A DNA stretch of 64,000 nt from Streptomyces hyaluromycini (GTDB lineage Bacteria; Actinomycetota; Actinomycetes; Streptomycetales; Streptomycetaceae). Below the pieces are notes generated by a model. It ran no database searches. It was given only the letters and a program-made list of their open reading frames with translations, and had not been told where the DNA came from. Position 1 is the stretch's first letter. Each line of letters starts with the position of its first letter. The DNA lies in contig NZ_BCFL01000039.1 of the NCBI RefSeq assembly GCF_002217755.1, positions 1 to 64,000 of the forward strand, in the 5' to 3' direction. The translations under genes were made by a program, and so were the position numbers. Shown here in pieces: positions 63,206-64,000 of the stretch.

Positions 63206-63583
63206 ATGACCGTCAGTGCGGCGAACGTCGAGAACGGCACCGCGGGACGCGTCACCGTCACCCGGGCGGCCCGCAGGGCGATCGACGCCCTGCTCGCCGC
63301 CCAGGGCGGGCCGGTGATGTTCGTCCAGTCCGCAGGCTGCTGCGACGGCAGCGACCCCATGTGCTTCTCCAGCGGTGAGTTTCTGCTGGGGGAGGGCGAC
63401 ATGCTCGTCGGCGTGGTGCACGGCTGCACCTTCCACATGAACGCCGACCAGTACGAGGCGCTCGGCCGCCCCCGCCTCGTCCTGGACGTCGAACCGGGCA
63501 CCCCGGGCGGCTTCTCCCTCGCGGCCGGGGACGGACTGCGCTTCGTCACCCGGACCAAGGCGCCCGAGCGCCACACCAGTTGA
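63206..63583 (+). CDS. DUF779 protein
   Basis: A 125-residue DUF779 protein. The conserved core is [23 protein letters not shown], with three cysteines, then [18 protein letters not shown] and [15 protein letters not shown]779 genes almost always follow aldehyde dehydrogenases of this type, so a role in enzyme maturation or metal supply is likely but unproven. GGAGCGCGG precedes the ATG, 15 bp after the dehydrogenase stop. Confidence 0.88.
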   Translation: MTVSAANVENGTAGRVTVTRAARRAIDALLAAQGGPVMFVQSAGCCDGSDPMCFSSGEFLLGEGDMLVGVVHGCTFHMNADQYEALGRPRLVLDVEPGTPGGFSLAAGDGLRFVTRTKAPERHTS

Positions 63584-63593
63584 GGAGCAGATC

Positions 63594-64000
63594 ATGAAGG
63601 CAGCGGTCGTCACCGACTTCGGCAAGCCCCTGGAACTCCAGGACCTGCCCGTCCCCACCCCCGGCCCCGGCGAAGTGCTGGTCCGTATGGAGGCCTCCGG
63701 GCTCTGCCACACCGACATCCACGCCGCCCACGGCGACTGGCCGGTCAAGCCCAACCCGCCGTTCGTCCCCGGCCACGAGGGCATCGGCCCCGTGGAGGCC
63801 GTCGGCGCCGGTGTCTCCGAGGACCTCATCGGCAAGCGGGTCGCCGTCCCGTGGCTCGGCTCGTCCTGCGGGACCTGCCGCTACTGCGTCTCCGGCTGGG
63901 AGACCCTGTGCGAGTCCCAGGTCAACTCCGGCTATTCCGTGGACGGTTGCTACGCCGAGTACGCCGTCGCGAACGCGGGTGCGATCGTCCCGGTCCCCGA
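63594..64000 (+). CDS. adhP: Zinc alcohol dehydrogenase AdhP type (partial)
   Basis: The first 135 codons of a medium-chain alcohol dehydrogenase, cut by the window end. Catalytic zinc site: [15 protein letters not shown] and [13 protein letters not shown]. Structural zinc: [19 protein letters not shown]. It starts 10 bp after the DUF779 stop with GAGGAGCAG upstream. It completes an ethanol-acetaldehyde-acetate module with the two preceding genes. Confidence 0.9.
   Translation, partial: MKAAVVTDFGKPLELQDLPVPTPGPGEVLVRMEASGLCHTDIHAAHGDWPVKPNPPFVPGHEGIGPVEAVGAGVSEDLIGKRVAVPWLGSSCGTCRYCVSGWETLCESQVNSGYSVDGCYAEYAVANAGAIVPVP

Noticed and set aside
59996-63835. A 1279-codon leftward open frame
   Set aside because: Complementary to the GAF regulator, aldehyde dehydrogenase and DUF779 genes, all of which have clear motifs; no domain on this strand.

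Overview
The window is very GC-rich. Its start codons are preceded by GGAGG-type ribosome sites, and its gene families are typical of actinomycetes: SpoIIE-type phosphatases with PAS and GAF domains, a CGNR regulator, a GH75 chitosanase, dhaKLM and Acg-type nitroreductases. This points to a Streptomyces chromosome. The species cannot be named from the sequence alone, and I saw no tRNA, rRNA, CRISPR array, intact insertion sequence or replication origin.

Left part (1-26.2 kb) is a mixed accessory region. It holds an Rv1733c-like membrane protein, a YcxB-like protein, a GNAT acetyltransferase, and a MarR/transporter divergon with a clear operator. A PrmC-like methyltransferase, a CGNR regulator, a PAS-PAS-GAF-SpoIIE phosphatase and several secreted proteins follow. 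Next come a FadH-type dienoyl-CoA reductase with a PadR regulator, a fibronectin-III lipoprotein and a chitosanase. A TetR/SDR divergon has a 13-7-13 operator. The part ends with the dhaKLM dihydroxyacetone phosphorylation operon, a DASS anion transporter, a DUF475/TerC-like protein and an oleate hydratase.

Centre (26.5-30.8 kb) is a five-gene, overlapping stressosome operon: RsbR-like PAS-PAS-STAS, RsbS-like STAS, RsbT-like kinase, a kinase-like/SpoIIE phosphatase fusion, and a DevS-like histidine kinase.

Right part (30.9-64 kb) resembles a hypoxia/dormancy island, comparable to the DevR (DosR) regulon of Mycobacterium tuberculosis and the OsdR regulon of Streptomyces coelicolor. It has five intact universal stress proteins, two Acg-family nitroreductases, a PPOX-fold protein, a DoxX-like protein, a CBS-BON protein and a P1B-type metal ATPase fused to a hemerythrin domain. 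It also has a phosphofructokinase with a pyrophosphate-type active site, a GH65 phosphorylase and a GAF regulator-aldehyde dehydrogenase-DUF779-alcohol dehydrogenase module. About twenty copies of a 14-bp inverted repeat close to GGGCCGWWCGGCCC (often GGGACGTTCGGCCC) lie between genes here, most of them 60-120 bp before a start codon. It resembles the DosR box (GGGACT-N4-AGTCCC type), so I infer one shared oxygen- or redox-responsive regulator. No LuxR-type response regulator gene lies in the window.

The right part is also full of broken genes. These are remnants of a radical SAM protein, a ferredoxin-linked oxidoreductase, a DsrE_2 protein, a hydrogenase maturation protease, a second DevS-like kinase, three further CBS-BON proteins, a class I aldolase, an E1-alpha/acyl carrier pair, a HAD phosphatase, a universal stress protein and a DUF1918 protein. 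Several keep an apparent 14-bp box nearby. Together the intact genes suggest metal/oxygen handling, low-ATP glycolysis, polyglucan/disaccharide use and aldehyde disposal under oxygen limitation, in an island that has been duplicated and is decaying.
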